64,000 nucleotides of DNA from Xanthostigma xanthostigma (GCA_963575645.1 OY754466.1:34194001-34258000); one strand, 5' to 3'; shown: positions 43,297 through 55,649, counted from the stretch's first letter. Notes: generated by a model from the letters alone, not told the origin. A program made the numbers and translations.

Positions 43297-45189
43297 AATG
43301 TTTTCAAATAAATTAAACAATGCAAATGGTGATTGGGATCTACTAACATTCTGGCAGAATGAAAAGTAATAATAATTGTGGCTTCTTATAATATATCTGC
43401 TCCAATGCAAATTTACAGAGGCTTTGTCTGTGTATTTTGACCCATAAAACATTTGACGGTAGGCTCTGTGCAATTTATGGGTAGCGAAAAAAAATTGTTA
43501 CATACATTCAGAGCTGTTGGTTTTCCGGAAAATTTTCCAAGCCAACAAATTAAAAAGGTACTGTAAAATTAAACTCTCGTTCACTATAGAGGCTACAAGT
43601 AAACAAAACTGGTGTATCTTCATCGACTCTGGGTGTGATGCTCTTTTGAGATTTCCCCTTCCAACAAAAAACAATAATTATTCGTAAAAGAGAGCAGAAC
43701 GATTTTTTTTTATCCCAATCTGGTGCTCTTTGCATGAGGGGAATTCCCTTTATAATCGCAGCAGCCAGTATACAGTGGTGCCATCTTCTGGCGTCTGCCA
43801 CTACCTCATTACTTTGTTTTTGAAATATCAAGAGAAATGAGTGATTCATTTTCTGAGTGCTCTTTTATTATGAAATAGGATGAATTGATTTCTTACGAGC
43901 TCCAAATAAAACAATATGACAAATCTTAAGTAAAACAGAATCCAACTTAACTTAATCTATATGAATTACAAAGTTTGAACTTATAACCAGTAGTTTTTGT
44001 TTAAATGGTACAGAAATTAACTAATAAAAGAAAGTATGGAGTGTTCAAATATGTCTTATAAAAAAATTACTAAAAAATTGCCTTTTTGACATCTAAAATA
44101 TAGTGGAAAATTTTCTAATTTTAAAAATTTTCCGTAGAAAATTCTCCTCCCCACATCAATACATACAGTACTGTGAACTTGCAACTGTCCAAAGTAAGGT
44201 GCAGACAGGGAAATATACCATTTACATGAGATCATAATCAGGCAATAAATAAAATTGTTAGAGAGATGCAAATAGAAGCTTTCCATTATAAATCTACCTA
44301 TCACAGCGTTGGTACGCAATACATGTTTCCCATAATTTCCTATTTCCGAGTGACGTGCAATGCGAAACAGCATTACACAACTAAAGAGTGTACAGAGTGC
44401 TCAGAAGAGAGGATAATTATTTAGAAATGTTTAAAATAATTTATGATTGTCGGAAAATGTACATAAAAGAGCCAGCGTATATTTTAAAGCTAAATTAAGT
44501 GGAAATGGTAGTACTGCCCTTAGGAGAGAAGGCTGAACTATCGTTTAGAGCTCCAGGCTCAGAGAAGTAGCCGAAGTTATTATTTTTTTTATTACGAATT
44601 AGAATTGTCGGCAAAGCCAAAAGTGTACAATACGTAAGTTTGTTTATCTTATGAACACACAGTCACATACATTTTTGTAAAAAATAACTTATATTATAAA
44701 AGTATTTTAAATATTAGCTGACATGATAAAGGACTTGTATAGACCGATTTTGATAGCTCTTTTTCTATTTAATTGAGCATACCATCAAGGTAATCCCACA
44801 TAAATTTTACATTAAATCAGTTCAGAGTTTTTTTTTTCATTTATATTGTGTCTAGTGTTTAGTGTTTAGTAGTCAATTTAATTACCAAAACTTTTTACAT
44901 ATCTACTTTTATTAAATTGGTGCCAACCTATCTCTTTCCTTTGGGATAATTTAACCGGGGTATTGTCTTTTTTACGCTCGTTTGATGACTTCTTAGAGTG
45001 TCCTCCTTTATCTACTCAACTGTTCATTTAGTATAAGCGTTTATAAATGTTAAATGATGAATTTTGTTTTTGTCCCCAGATACCTTTATATTGGGTCAAT
45101 ATTCTTATTTCTTTCCGTCGCAGAGAAATACGAAGATCTGAAGTATTAAATTAACTGGATAATTAATCCTATTTTATTATAATTCTTAT
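43297..45189. other. No gene recognised
   Basis: Open frames at 43550-43849 and 44056-44373 (minus) have no recognisable domain and compositions like non-coding DNA. Confidence 0.4.
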
Positions 45190-45454
45190 ATACAGGGTGA
45201 GTCAGACCACCCGTACCGTTCGTTTTTTTCGAAAACGGTTAGTCGTAGAGAGTTGTGTCAAAAATCTGTACTATGAAAGCCCTAATGAAGAATCGAATGG
45301 TGATATTTTTTTCCCGGAAAGGTCGGCTTCCTTATTAGTTTGCTCCAGAATACTCAGAACTCCGGAATATTAAATGGCACGATGGGTCGAAAGTGGTATT
45401 GTTGAAAAGATCTTTAAAAAATAAGCAAGTTTTGTAGGACATTTTTTTTTTGGT

Positions 45455-45815
45455 ACTGCCACCCCTGTTAAGTAATATTCGTTTGAAATTATTAAATTAA
45501 CATGTCATAATGACGAACTTAATTTTAAAAGTCGGCATAAAATCTAGTTACCTAATTAAACAATGCCATAAATGTTTAAACTGTTTTCCATTTACTTCTA
45601 AACACTGATGAGCTCTTCTAGATATGCTATGGGTACCTCTAAGTATTTTCCGACAAAAAAAATTGCAATTATTGAAAACTTATTGTGACATTTATTATTG
45701 TTTAATTAGGTAACTAGATTTTAAATGCCAACTTTTAAAATTAAGTTCGTTATTATGACATGTTAATTTAATAATTTTAAACGAATATTAGATAACAGGG
45801 GTGGCAGTAATAAAA
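45455..45815. mobile_element. Nested inverted repeat, 115-120 bp arms
   Basis: TACTGCCACCCCTGTTAAGT mirrors TAGATAACAGGGGTGGCAGTA; arms continue through AATTAACATGTCATAATGAC and CTAGTTACCTAATTAAACAA. About 125 bases separate them. Confidence 0.8.
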
Positions 45816-45959
45816 AAAAATTTGAAAAGTAGTTTGACCCTGCAGGCCATCCCTGTAACTTCCCGCTATTTTCGAGTTCAAAACGCTCAAAAATATGTCA
45901 AATATAGCAAGAAGTTTATTTTTTAGCTCTTCGAGCTCAAAAAAAAACACTTTGTTACG

Positions 45960-46505
45960 AAATTTTCGTTCACGATATCTCATGAACAAATGAAGCGATT
46001 TTGATGCGATTTGCGGCAGTCGACGCAATTTTTTAACCTTAAAAAGTAATTTTATACAGAAAAATCGATCTCATAGGAATTTTACGAGAAATTTAAAAAA
46101 AAACACTTTTTAAAAATTTTTCGTTCACGATATCTCGTGAACAAATGAGCCGATTTTGATGCGGTTTGCTGCAATCGACGCAGTTTTTTTAACCTAAGAA
46201 AGTAAATTATTACAAAAAAATCGATTTGATAAGAATTTTACGAGTAATTTTAAAAAATTACTTTTTTCCTAATTTTTCGTTCACGTTATCTCATGAACAA
46301 ATGAACCAATTTTGATATGGTTTGCGGCGATCGACGCAGTTTTTTTAGCTTAAGAAAGTAATTTATTACAAAAAAATCAATCTGATAACAATTTTAAGAG
46401 TCATTTTAAAAAAACACTTTTTTACGATTTTTTCGTTCACGGTTTCTCGTGAACAAATGAACCGATTTTGATGCGGTTTGCGGAAATCGACGCAGTTTGT
46501 TAAGG
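45960..46505 (+). repeat. Tandem repeat, 155-156 bp unit, four copies
   Basis: CGTTCACGATATCTCRTGAAC marks units at 45967, 46122, 46278 and 46434; each continues AACAAATGARCCGATTTTGA, TGCGGTTTGC and ATCGACGCAGTTTTTTTAAC. About 85-90 percent alike, constant length. Confidence 0.9.
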
Positions 46506-46728
46506 AGAAGAGCTGATTAGTTTTTGGAATTAATCGGTTTAGTAGTTTAGAAAATTTTTTACAAAAACAAATTTTTAAAAATTTTTGAAACTTGTTTTTT
46601 TAAGATTTCTCAAAATTTTTTGGGCCGAATCGTTTCAAATTTTCAGGAAGTCTAAGTTCACCAAGATCACGTCAGATGCCGCAAACCACGTTTCAGTCGG
46701 ACACTCCGTTCAAAAGATATAAAAGGTT

Positions 46729-46731
<3 letters not shown>

Positions 46732-46765
<34 letters not shown>

Positions 46766-46772
46766 CCATACA
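46732..46772 (+). repeat. CA/CATA microsatellite
   Basis: (CATA)n followed by (CA)n and CATCCATACATA. Confidence 0.9.
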
Positions 46773-47197
46773 TACAGCCCTACGGACATCATCGCCAAAA
46801 TAGTTTCAATAGCTTCCTAGGACCCCAAAACGTCGAGATCTGGCGAAAACTCGATTTTCGAAAATCGGGGTGAAACCAATAACTTCCCGATTTTTGAAAA
46901 AAAAAAAATTTTTTTTTTTTTTTTTTAAAGCGGGAAATTAAAAATGTCCTACAAAACTTACTTATTTTTTAAAGATCTTTTCAACAATACCACTTTCGAC
47001 ATATCGTGCCATTTAATATTCCGGAGTTCTGAACATTCTGGAGCAAACTAATAGAGAAGCTGGCCTTTTCAAAAATAAAAATATCACCATTCGATTCTTC
47101 ATTAGGGCTTTTATAATGCAGATTTTTGACACAATTTTCTACGACTAACCGTTTTCGAAAAAAACGAACGATACGGGTGATCTGACTCATCCTGTAT

Positions 47198-49547
47198 ATG
47201 AGGCCATTGTACCTGTTAACAATAAATACATTAATTAAGTTTTGATGTTTAGATAAGCGGTTTTAATTAGTCTATCGCGGATAATCGTATCAAACAAACA
47301 TAAACCCATTTACGAACGCTATACTAGAAACGTATTTGATTGAATTGATCGCCTGCTGTGATAAGTGTTAAATTTGGGATACACAAGGCTTATAGTAGTT
47401 GAAATGGCGCATGATTAATTGCACTGATGACTCTGAACACTGTGTTCAGAAACAGAATCTGTATTGAATCAGAGAAGTCAAAATGTTAGATTACTAAATC
47501 ACAGTTAGTCAGTGACCTAAAAATAAAAAAATGGGATGATAGTTTAATCTTCGACTGGTAAAGTGAATGAAAACTTAATATTAAGGACGTACTAATTAAT
47601 ATCAAATTACCACTTCATTCATTTTATCTTATTTACGCACACTAGAGTAAATTTGATTCATGTGGCTCTTGACGTATGAATGCGTGTGTGTGTGTGTCTA
47701 CAATGGTCGACGCGATTGGATCCACATCACGCTTGTCTAGAAATCCAGTTTAAATATTCAAATACTTAAAAATGTGACAGTATAATAATTTCATAATTAA
47801 CAATATTCACGGTTAATTCACATTAAATAATAGAACTCAATGAACTTGCAGCAGCATCGTTCCCAAATATCACATAATTATCAGACGACATCATTTTTGT
47901 CAGATACTGCTAAAGGTACGGTAACATAATTTTAAAGAATGGGTTTGTACAAGATTTTATAACAGTGCCTAACATAATCTAAAGAAATATAAGTGGACTG
48001 ACACTCATAATATAAGAGGTAGGTAAATGTAAAATAATAAAATCGTTGTTTTTCCGTTTTTTCTTATTATTATTTGTTGCCCTCACTTCCAAGAAAAAAC
48101 TGAGTAGATATGTCTAAAGACCACATGGTAGAAGTTAAACTTCTTAATTACTTTAATTACCCAATTAAATAACAGTGTAAATAAAATACGTGGTGTAGAA
48201 CCCAATCAAACGCGTTGTGTAATTCATAAATAGTGCATCAGTTGCTGACTGTACTTTATCTTTTTCTTTCTCAATATTTCATTTCATCGGCTCATGGATT
48301 TACCTTCACTTCACGATTTTCATTTCAAAAGTTTAACAGTTGATATTTTTTTGTAAAATCTGATGACTTTGAAAAAGCGATGGTAAGAGGCCCATATAAT
48401 TAAGTCACGTATACCGTATTACAGATGACTGATGCATAATTGTATAATCTTTTTTTTAAATTGTTGTGTACCTATGTTTTGCAGCAATTAAATTCATTAA
48501 ATAAATTTTAAATCCTCAAAAAATAAAAAAACTCGGGTCGCAGTGCGAAACCCTGCCGACAAAATGGTATATTTGATAATACAGGCAATGTGGCTTTATT
48601 ATTTGAACTAAGCTCTTTGTTCTTGGACAAAATAAATAATTTAACCCCTTAATACATCCTTTAAAATAATAATTTTTTTCTTAATTTCAATATTACTATC
48701 AATTTACCAAATTAAATTCACCATTCACTATGTAAATTCATATCTACATACTATGTTTTTATAAAATTTTTAAGTCCGGTCCTGTCGAGCCGATTTTAAT
48801 AAACTTTTGGCAGCACATTTTTATCTTTACTAGTTGGTAAAATTTCAATATTGAAACGATTCGGAAATTTTTTCGGTATTTTTGAACCCAAAATATTTTT
48901 CAACCCTAAAACCTACCCTTAAAGTAGTCCGATCGGACCCATTTTAAATAGGATTTGTGGGGTGATGGATTTCAATATGTGGTCCAAATTTCGTTAAAAT
49001 CAATTAACTCCTTCGAAAGTTATAGCCCGTACAAATAGTGTAAGTGCCTTATGGCAAATACACTAACAAGAGTGTTTTGCCATTCTTGATTCTCTGTAAC
49101 ATATTAAAGACAATTTGGACGGAGGGCGACGTCAGGGCCTTGTTTTTGACACTTAAACTTAGCATTTCATTATAAGACGACAGTAGTAGGTTGATGGTAT
49201 GTAACAGAGAGTTAGTTAGTTAAATGATTGTGTTGTTTGTAACTAACTTACTTAATATCATGCACATAATATAATCTCAATGCTAGAGTTAATTATTCAC
49301 AAGAAGCGGAGCGTCTGTCAGTTTTCAAAGCCACTGAAAAGGAATTCATGGTTGTCTTGCTTTTGATTGTGGCTTGTCTTGTTTTTGATTGTAGTTTCTG
49401 TCGCTCTGAACTTGTGGGATACCAGCTGAAACTTGTTTCCGCATGTACAAGTTGGCTGATTTTGAAAACATTACCAATAGATAACGACAGACAAGACGGG
49501 TAAAACCACAGAACTGTTCTGTGGGTAAAACTCTCTCCTTTAAAGTT
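47198..49547. other. No gene; repeat-like segment at 48520-49075
   Basis: 48520-49075 has phrases such as AAGTCCGGTCCTGTCGAGCC, GGTCCAAATTTCGTTAAAAT and ATAGTGTAAGTGCC with ACACTAA, the last also near 13950, so it is probably an old mobile element. A short GT repeat lies near 47685. Nothing else recognised. Confidence 0.35.
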
Positions 49548-49567
49548 ACTTACAATTATAGCAATTC

Positions 49568-49720
49568 AATAATAATAATAATAATTAATTATAATAAAAA
49601 ATTATTATTATTATTATTTATTTCCCAACAGATATCAATCCAATAACAGGGAATTACAAATTTCAGAAAATGAATACATGTTATAAATTGAAAAAAGAAA
49701 AGAAAAACGTTATAAAAATA
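49568..49720 (-). mobile_element. LINE-like 3' tail with (AAT)n
   Basis: On the minus strand, GGAAATAAATAATAATAATA following TCCCTGTTATTGGATTGATA looks like a non-LTR 3' end with an AAT repeat tail. Only the extreme 3' end is present. Confidence 0.35.
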
Positions 49721-49949
49721 TTACCAATAATATCTAAAGCATAAGTTCATGATCTTACTAATTTTCTTAAAACCTTATAACTGATCTGAAAAAAATCTAA
49801 AAATGGTTTGTACGCTTGCAAACTATTCATTAATATCACCATCCTACACAATGCTGAATTGTCAAAATGTTGTGATCATTGGAATGATGCTTGGCTCTTA
49901 AGATGTCAGTCTTTTATAAAAGGATCGATGAGTGATATCTCAAATAACC

Positions 49950-50109
49950 GAGAAATGAATGACATTTCGCCAACATATTTCTTAATATATGTATCCGAAG
50001 TTTCAAAACGGTCTACTAACTCGTTTATAAAATTCCAGATAATTCCATTCCATTCCAAAAAAAAAATAAAATTTCTGATATCGCGTCAGGTGACGCGAGT
50101 AATGGCTAG
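49950..50109 (+). mobile_element. Helitron-like 3' end with clear hairpin
   Basis: TCGCGTCAGGTGACGCGA forms a stem of 7 bp with a small loop, and 8-9 bases later the sequence ends CTAG (50106-50109) before T. It has the best hairpin-plus-CTAG ending in the window. The start is not identified. Confidence 0.55.
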
Positions 50110-51062
50110 TATTTTATAAAATGCGTATTCACACTTGACAACAGCGCACACTCATGGAGTATAGAGTTTATAAACATTTATACCATGACTCAGCTTATTT
50201 TTGACAAATAACCAATGAAATTGAAAGTTTTAATTATTGTTCAACTGCGACACTGTCACGATATCCTTCTTGCTACTTACTCACTCATACGTACACTTAA
50301 ATGTATACTTGTATTGCCTACTAACAAATTGTACCGAAATAGAATCTTTCATAAAATTTGACTTTGCTACCATCTTACAATATGCGGTTATGAAGATACT
50401 TTTATTCCGACTGCATACCTCGTACATCCTTAAAGTGATAGACGAAAAAAATTCAACTTCACTATTTAAGCTAGACTAAGCTTAACCATGGATTTTTTCG
50501 TTTATCACTTAAAACGACCTCACAATAATAAGCGCCAAACATCACGACCCATTACAGCCCATATGTTGATATATTACTATCATAGCGTAGCTAAGTTCTC
50601 GCAAAGCACTGTGTAATATTTACACGAACTCATTATACATATTGTGCGTAAAACGCCCGCGCGCGTCAATAAAAAATGTCCCGACAAAGGTATTTTCCGG
50701 GCAAAAAACTACAGAAAAACAAACATTTCGTAAAGGGATAAGTTTTAATTTGTATGCATGCAAAATTTGAAATCGTTTTGCGACGACTGCAATTCACGAA
50801 AAATCGGTTCAATTAATTTACCTTTGCCGCCATTTTCGGGTACTGTAAAGTCGGCAAAGGCGAATTTTCAGTAACAACGAAATACCCCCTACCTACATCT
50901 GTAATTTCAAGTCGTTTGTCATTAATATTTATTAATTTGCTTAAAGAAATGCATCGGGAGTGCCAATTTTTGTAAACAATTCAACATAACAAAGGCTAGT
51001 CAACATGCCATTTTGTGTTCTTCCTTATTCAAGGCATTATGCACAAAAGATCTCACGGAATA
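50110..51062. other. No gene recognised
   Basis: A CG run (CGCCCGCGCGCGTC near 50660) stands out in AT-rich DNA. No coding signal. Confidence 0.4.
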
Positions 51063-51147
51063 TGCTTATCAGGATAGTTCAATAAATATTTGTATTTATT
51101 GAAGAGTTCTAATCAGATGCTAATCAAAGATTTGCTTATCAGGATAG
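51063..51147. mobile_element. 55 bp insertion with 15 bp target duplication
   Basis: TGCTTATCAGGATAG is present at 51063-51077 and 51133-51147. The 55 bp between (51078-51132) match the dispersed family at 6725, 19480 and 55690. It has a small palindrome (TTCAATAAATA / TATTTATTGAA). A 15 bp duplication indicates LINE-type insertion of a very short 3' fragment. Confidence 0.8.
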
Positions 51148-51681
51148 GTTTGATGCGTCCGGATCTTAGAGTATGTAGGAAAAATCTCTTAAATGTGGCC
51201 TGCAATTTGTTGCATCTCGTTCCGCCAACCATTTTATCCGAAAGGGCATTGACGGATCGAGATTAAATACATTTTTGACATATTGGTGTTGTTGTGAAAA
51301 GACGCCACTTCTGCTATTTCAGTACGTTTTTTAAGGTAAGTAACCATAGTATAAAATACTGTGTTATGCCAACACTTATCAATTTGTGGCGCGTTTTTTA
51401 TGACAATCACCGAATCTGAACAACTTAAAATTATTTTAATCTAATCTGTAAAGTAGTTACGAGACCTTGTAATTTCGTTTTCTTGCGGTTTTCTCGAGAT
51501 GTTTGGTTTATTTTGTAATATATTTACATGATAAAACGTGTTACTAGAATTATTTTCTGTTTGTACCAGCTGTTAGAACAGCTGAATCGATTTTATTGAA
51601 AGGTTTCTAATATATCTCGTACCAGAACTTCAAAGATAAAATACTTTTTATCGAGCAAGCGAAATCACGGGTAATGACTAG
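51148..51681 (+). mobile_element. Region ending in Helitron-like terminus
   Basis: Ends CACGGGTAATGACTAG (CTAG 51678-51681) before T, similar to the end at 109-112 (CACGGGTAACGCCTAG). The 5' limit is unknown, so most of this span may be host sequence. Confidence 0.35.
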
Positions 51682-52435
51682 TGATTTAATAAAAGTACAA
51701 TAAATAAAAAATAAGTAATAAATTGTTAGCTTTGATGAACATATTCATAACATTAGCCAACTTTGTCATTATTGTTGCAGCTGAATCTACCTGCCATAGA
51801 ATTTATGTAACAGACACAACATAATAATAATATTACAGTTTCTGTTACGTAAATAAAAGGTAAAGTTAATAAACGTATGACTGCACTTAGTTAACAGACA
51901 GGCGCTTCTGTAAACTTCCTACTCTGAGCCTTTGCTTCTCGATTAGGTACGTACAGCAGAGCTCCATTCATACGATCTGACGGTTCCAGAATCCAGACTC
52001 CTAAGTACTGCATATAGCAAAAAATGTCAATTATTGAATTGGCGTCGACCTCAAAACTTTATTATACTATGTTTTTTAGAGGCCTTCTTTGAAGGAGGTT
52101 CAATTTTTTTAAAAGTTCTTTTTTAGATTTTTTTAGTTTACTTTTTAGTGGTTATGCAATATGTTTAGTCGGATTTTTTTTTAGTGTGAGGGACTAAGAA
52201 TGAAATTTGATCATTTAAGTTGTCGTATTTAGTTAAAATTATTTTTGATTTTGATGATTTTGTGTCATGCTATTTGAAAATTAAATGTTCATATGAACAA
52301 ACAACTATATGTTATACCTAGCTGTCAAAATAATTTAAATGAACGTTTTATAAATACAAAAGCAGTACAGAAAAAAAAGAAGAATGATGAAATCAGAGCC
52401 AAAACAGTAATTTGAAAACGAATTTTTCATTTATT
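51682..52435. other. No feature recognised
   Basis: AT-rich; no gene seen. Confidence 0.4.
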
Positions 52436-52442
52436 GAAATAA

Positions 52443-52972
52443 CGGGTGGGCCAGAAAGGCGTACGATTTTAAAAACACTCTTGCGTTTGAACCTTATGAG
52501 AGGGGGCTGCGCGGGTGGTGGGGTTGAGAAGCTCGGTTCTCGGAAATTTAGTCGAGATGGATCACTTCACCGGAGCGCAACGTGCATTCTGCGTTAAACA
52601 TTATTACGTTATTTCCAGTGACAGATTACCCTTGTTGATTTTCAAAGAAATAGGGTCCGATAATTCCGTGCGCTGATATGGCCGCCCAAACGGTTACTTT
52701 TGGCGAATGCAGAGGCTTTTGATGTTTTGCACGTGGGTTCTCTGCGGCACACTGTCTATTGACATGCCCATTTAAGTGAAAATGCTCGAATCGCCATTTT
52801 TGTAATAATGTTTAACGCAGAATGCACGTTGCGCTCCGGTGAAGTGATCCATCGCGACTAAATTTCCGAGAACCGAGCTTCTCAACCCCACCACCCGCGC
52901 AGCCCCCTCTCATAAGGTTCAAACGCAAGAGTGTTTTTAAAATCGTACGCCTTTCTGGCCTACCCTGTATAA
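52443..52972. mobile_element. Mariner-type foldback derivative
   Basis: Arms of about 165 bp (52446-52608 / 52801-52966) are nearly identical inverted copies beginning GGGTGGGCCAGAAAGGCGTA. Each arm contains the start of a transposase gene, reading MDHFTGAQRAFCVKHYY from the left arm, like the N-terminal HTH region of mariner-related insect transposases. The middle carries a fragment of the catalytic domain. The element is thus a deletion-plus-inversion derivative of a once coding transposon. Confidence 0.8.
52626..52787 (-). pseudogene. DDE transposase fragment (Tc1/mariner-like)
   Basis: The minus-strand frame reads EHFHLNGHVNRQ, then PLHSPKVTVWAAISAHGIIG and PYFFENQQG before a stop at 52626-52628. 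This matches the catalytic-core region of insect DDE-3 transposases. Only about 53 residues remain, with no N- or C-terminal continuity, so it is inactive. Confidence 0.85.
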
Positions 52973-53515
52973 TGAAGGAAAATAACACTGATAAAAATAT
53001 TGTCTGAAATGAAACCTGTACGTTCGGTAATATTGTTAGATTTTGTAATAGTATTATTTTTGATTTATAAAAATTTAAATTTAACACCCATTCTTCACAC
53101 ATCTGTAGAATTCCTGTTGTGCATTCATCTTGTTATAAAGATATTCTTAAATTTTTAAGTGACGAGATGTGTAATTTTTGACGATAAAGCGTATGTTAGA
53201 CCGTGGCAAGCGGTTTAGGCTGTACGCTGGATACAAAAAAAAAAAAAAACCTGGCGGATTCACGAACGTACAAAGTAAGTGTAGGTATATAGGCGCTTTC
53301 ACCTCATGCTTAGGTCACACGCCTAAAAATCACAACGTTACAATAACATTTGCTCAATTTTAAATTTGTATAATTTGTGTAATTTTTTTGAATCTGAAAA
53401 TGATTATATGTTATCGATATTTATTTATGAAATTATTTTTTTTGTCCTTAGTTACGGAAACTTGTAATTGCGGTCCTTTGTCAAATCTATTCGACTTTAA
53501 TGAACAGAACATGCG
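52973..53515. other. No gene recognised
   Basis: Contains a long A run near 53238. No coding evidence. Confidence 0.4.
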
Positions 53516-53758
53516 TTTTTGTTACAGGATCATGGAGTTAATGATATTTTGATAGTGAAAACTTTCTTAAAGTGGATACTGTACACCGTCACAAAACTTA
53601 TAGTTCAAGCGACAAGCGCAAATAAACTAACCAATTCCGTAAAGGATGAAATTTTCAGGGAAGGTAGTATTTGTTTTAATAAAGCACTAAGGAAAAATGG
53701 CACGTTTTATTTTGAAGAAATTTGGGACCACGTTTGTGCAGCTTATTCTCATTAAGCT
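53516..53758 (+). CDS. Candidate terminal exon, unknown protein
   Basis: TGCGTTTTTGTTACAG ends at 53527 and looks like a 3' splice site. An open frame of 75-80 codons follows (HGVNDILIVKTFLKWILYTV ... FYFEEIWDHVCAAYSH) and stops at about 53753-53755. Its composition is more protein-like than most open frames here. I recognise no domain. GGATGAAATTTTCAGGGA recurs at 57524-57541, so part may be a repeat. Could be an exon, a transposon remnant or chance. Confidence 0.22.
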
Positions 53759-55230
53759 GTTTAGATGGTCATTAATTGATAGTTTAGATCTGTACCTACC
53801 AGTTTTTAATGAAGTTCATTTTTGAGAATGCTGATTTACACCAAACATGGTACACATCTTAATAGATCCCAGTTTTGGATACGTTTTAATCCAAAATTGT
53901 TCATAGCTCAAGATCAACACATTGTGTTGCTTGCGCGGAAATGTACTCTCATCGTGTTGTCGCCCTCTGGTGTCTGATCTATAATTATTTTCTAAAATTG
54001 TTCTAAAATTTCTATTTGTTGGTAGGTACATTGTTACCAATTTTTTCATCATTTGTTATTTTAATATAAAAAAAAATTTCAAATGGAAAGCACATCGATT
54101 TTTGAAAACTATTTTAAAGATAGGTACGTTAATAAAAGTTTTGCGTCTGTAAATTATACTAAAATAGCGACCCGAAGGGCTGCACTTCTGCACCGCAGGT
54201 CTGTATCAAGACATCGATTTTTGAAAAATATGCTAAACATGTTTACTCAGCTCATAGTTCATTTTTAAAAGATAATATATTGTTCTTTGAAAACCGATTT
54301 TTGTCAGTCTTTACAACTTATGTAAAACAAATTATTGATTGCAATTTTTAAAGATTCTAAAATAACAGCGGTAGATTTCAAAATGACGACCTAATTTACA
54401 GGGGGAAACGACTATCATTATAGGGATAAATGCTTAATTATAGTTGATCCTCGGTATTTTCGCTTAAAAATTTAAAACTGAAAATTTTTTCCAAAAAATG
54501 AGACTGGTAAAATCAAATCAAAAGAAGTTATACTTTAACCACGCGTAAAGGTTAAACGCGCTCTATGTCGTTTTCAAACCGCCATGTATCTAAGTCTTTT
54601 TCAGTTACGGCACGCAGGAGGTCTTATTGATGCCACTAAATAATTAGCAATCAGTCTCTGTCACACACGGGTATCTAATGGTTTTGACCGGATTTGCCAG
54701 CGCAACGACCCTGTGCGCCCGACTCCGGGGCAGAATGTGCCAGTCGTTCCGCTACGCGTTTATAATGATACATAGTCTACAGAGTGTACTATTGCTAAAC
54801 AACGACTTGTTAATAGATACAAAATATCTGTACCTACATCTATTTTTACATCTGTGTTTCGTAAGAGAACAGAACATGGTTTTTACGCTGCTTTCACAAA
54901 CATCGGTTTTAATCGTCCTGTAGATCAACGAACGGTGTTATAATAAAATAGCCACTACCTGCAATTCCGCACTCGATTGATATGAAACAAGGTTTTATAG
55001 CCCGCGACAACACTAGAGGTGCCTTCGGATCCACTGTATTACATTCTCGCCTTGCGGGGCTGTACCCAGCTCGGTATTGGAGCCTCGCATTAATTTAATA
55101 GTTTAGAAAATTGTTTTTGGGTCAAAAATCGTCGTAGGCCCGCGCATAACAATTTACCGAAGTTTCATCACAATCAGATGAATGGTATAAAAACGCAAAG
55201 GAGACAAACAAACAATCATTTTATTATTTA
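53759..55230. other. No gene recognised; GC-richer patch at 54680-54760
   Basis: 54680-54760 (GCGCAACGACCCTGTGCGCC) looks like a possible SINE head in reverse but lacks a B box. The 55120-55225 segment (TACCGAAGTTTCATCACAAT) resembles a common insect repeat tail. Confidence 0.35.
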
Positions 55231-55460
55231 CTAGCGGCTCGGCTCGGTTTTACCTGGGTGCGATAGATATATTTTGTGTTGTCGGAAAATTCTGCAAAAT
55301 GTATTTCAAGAAACGACTACAGCGCCGAACTATTAGCTTTGAGCTGATGTCACTAAGTGGCAGTGCCTGCTAGCTCATACTGCTAGTTGCCGCTTGATGT
55401 TCTACAGCGACGCGCAATTTTAACGTAACCAGTTGCGCCCGTCTACTTGGTTTTGGTACA
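55231..55460 (-). mobile_element. Helitron-like 3' end on minus strand
   Basis: Read on the minus strand the sequence ends AAAACCGAGCCGAGCCGCTAG before T (CTAG at 55231-55234). Similar to the ends at 7808 and 34999. The other end is not identified; the listed right limit is arbitrary. Confidence 0.4.
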
Positions 55461-55649
55461 TGATACGGATACAGTTTTTCTTGACAAAATACCGTTATTT
55501 TGTAGAAAATATTTACAAATTATATACAAAAACCTTCCCGTTTATCGCTCTTGCTATTAGTGAACCATATGACAATCCGTTCGGTGTAGTTTTTGAGTTT
55601 ATCGCGTTCAGGCAGATAGACGCGACGGAGGGATTTTATTTTATAAACA

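Larger units (their letters stand above)
45190..47197. mobile_element. 2.0 kb TIR element
   Basis: ATACAGGGTGAGTCAGA at the left and TCTGACTCATCCTGTAT at the right start arms of about 260 bp (shared AACCGTTTTCGAAAAAAACG, AGAATCGAATGGTGATATTT, GCACGATRTGTCGAAAGTGG and AAAGATCTTTTCAACAATAC). Inside are a second inverted pair (45455-45575 / 45700-45815), a tandem array and a CA microsatellite. There is no transposase remnant. Confidence 0.85.

Noticed and set aside
52412-53102. Two mirrored frames ending in FSRDGSLHRSATCILR
   Set aside because: They are the two inverted arms of the mariner-type foldback read out of frame; the transposase frame is a different one.
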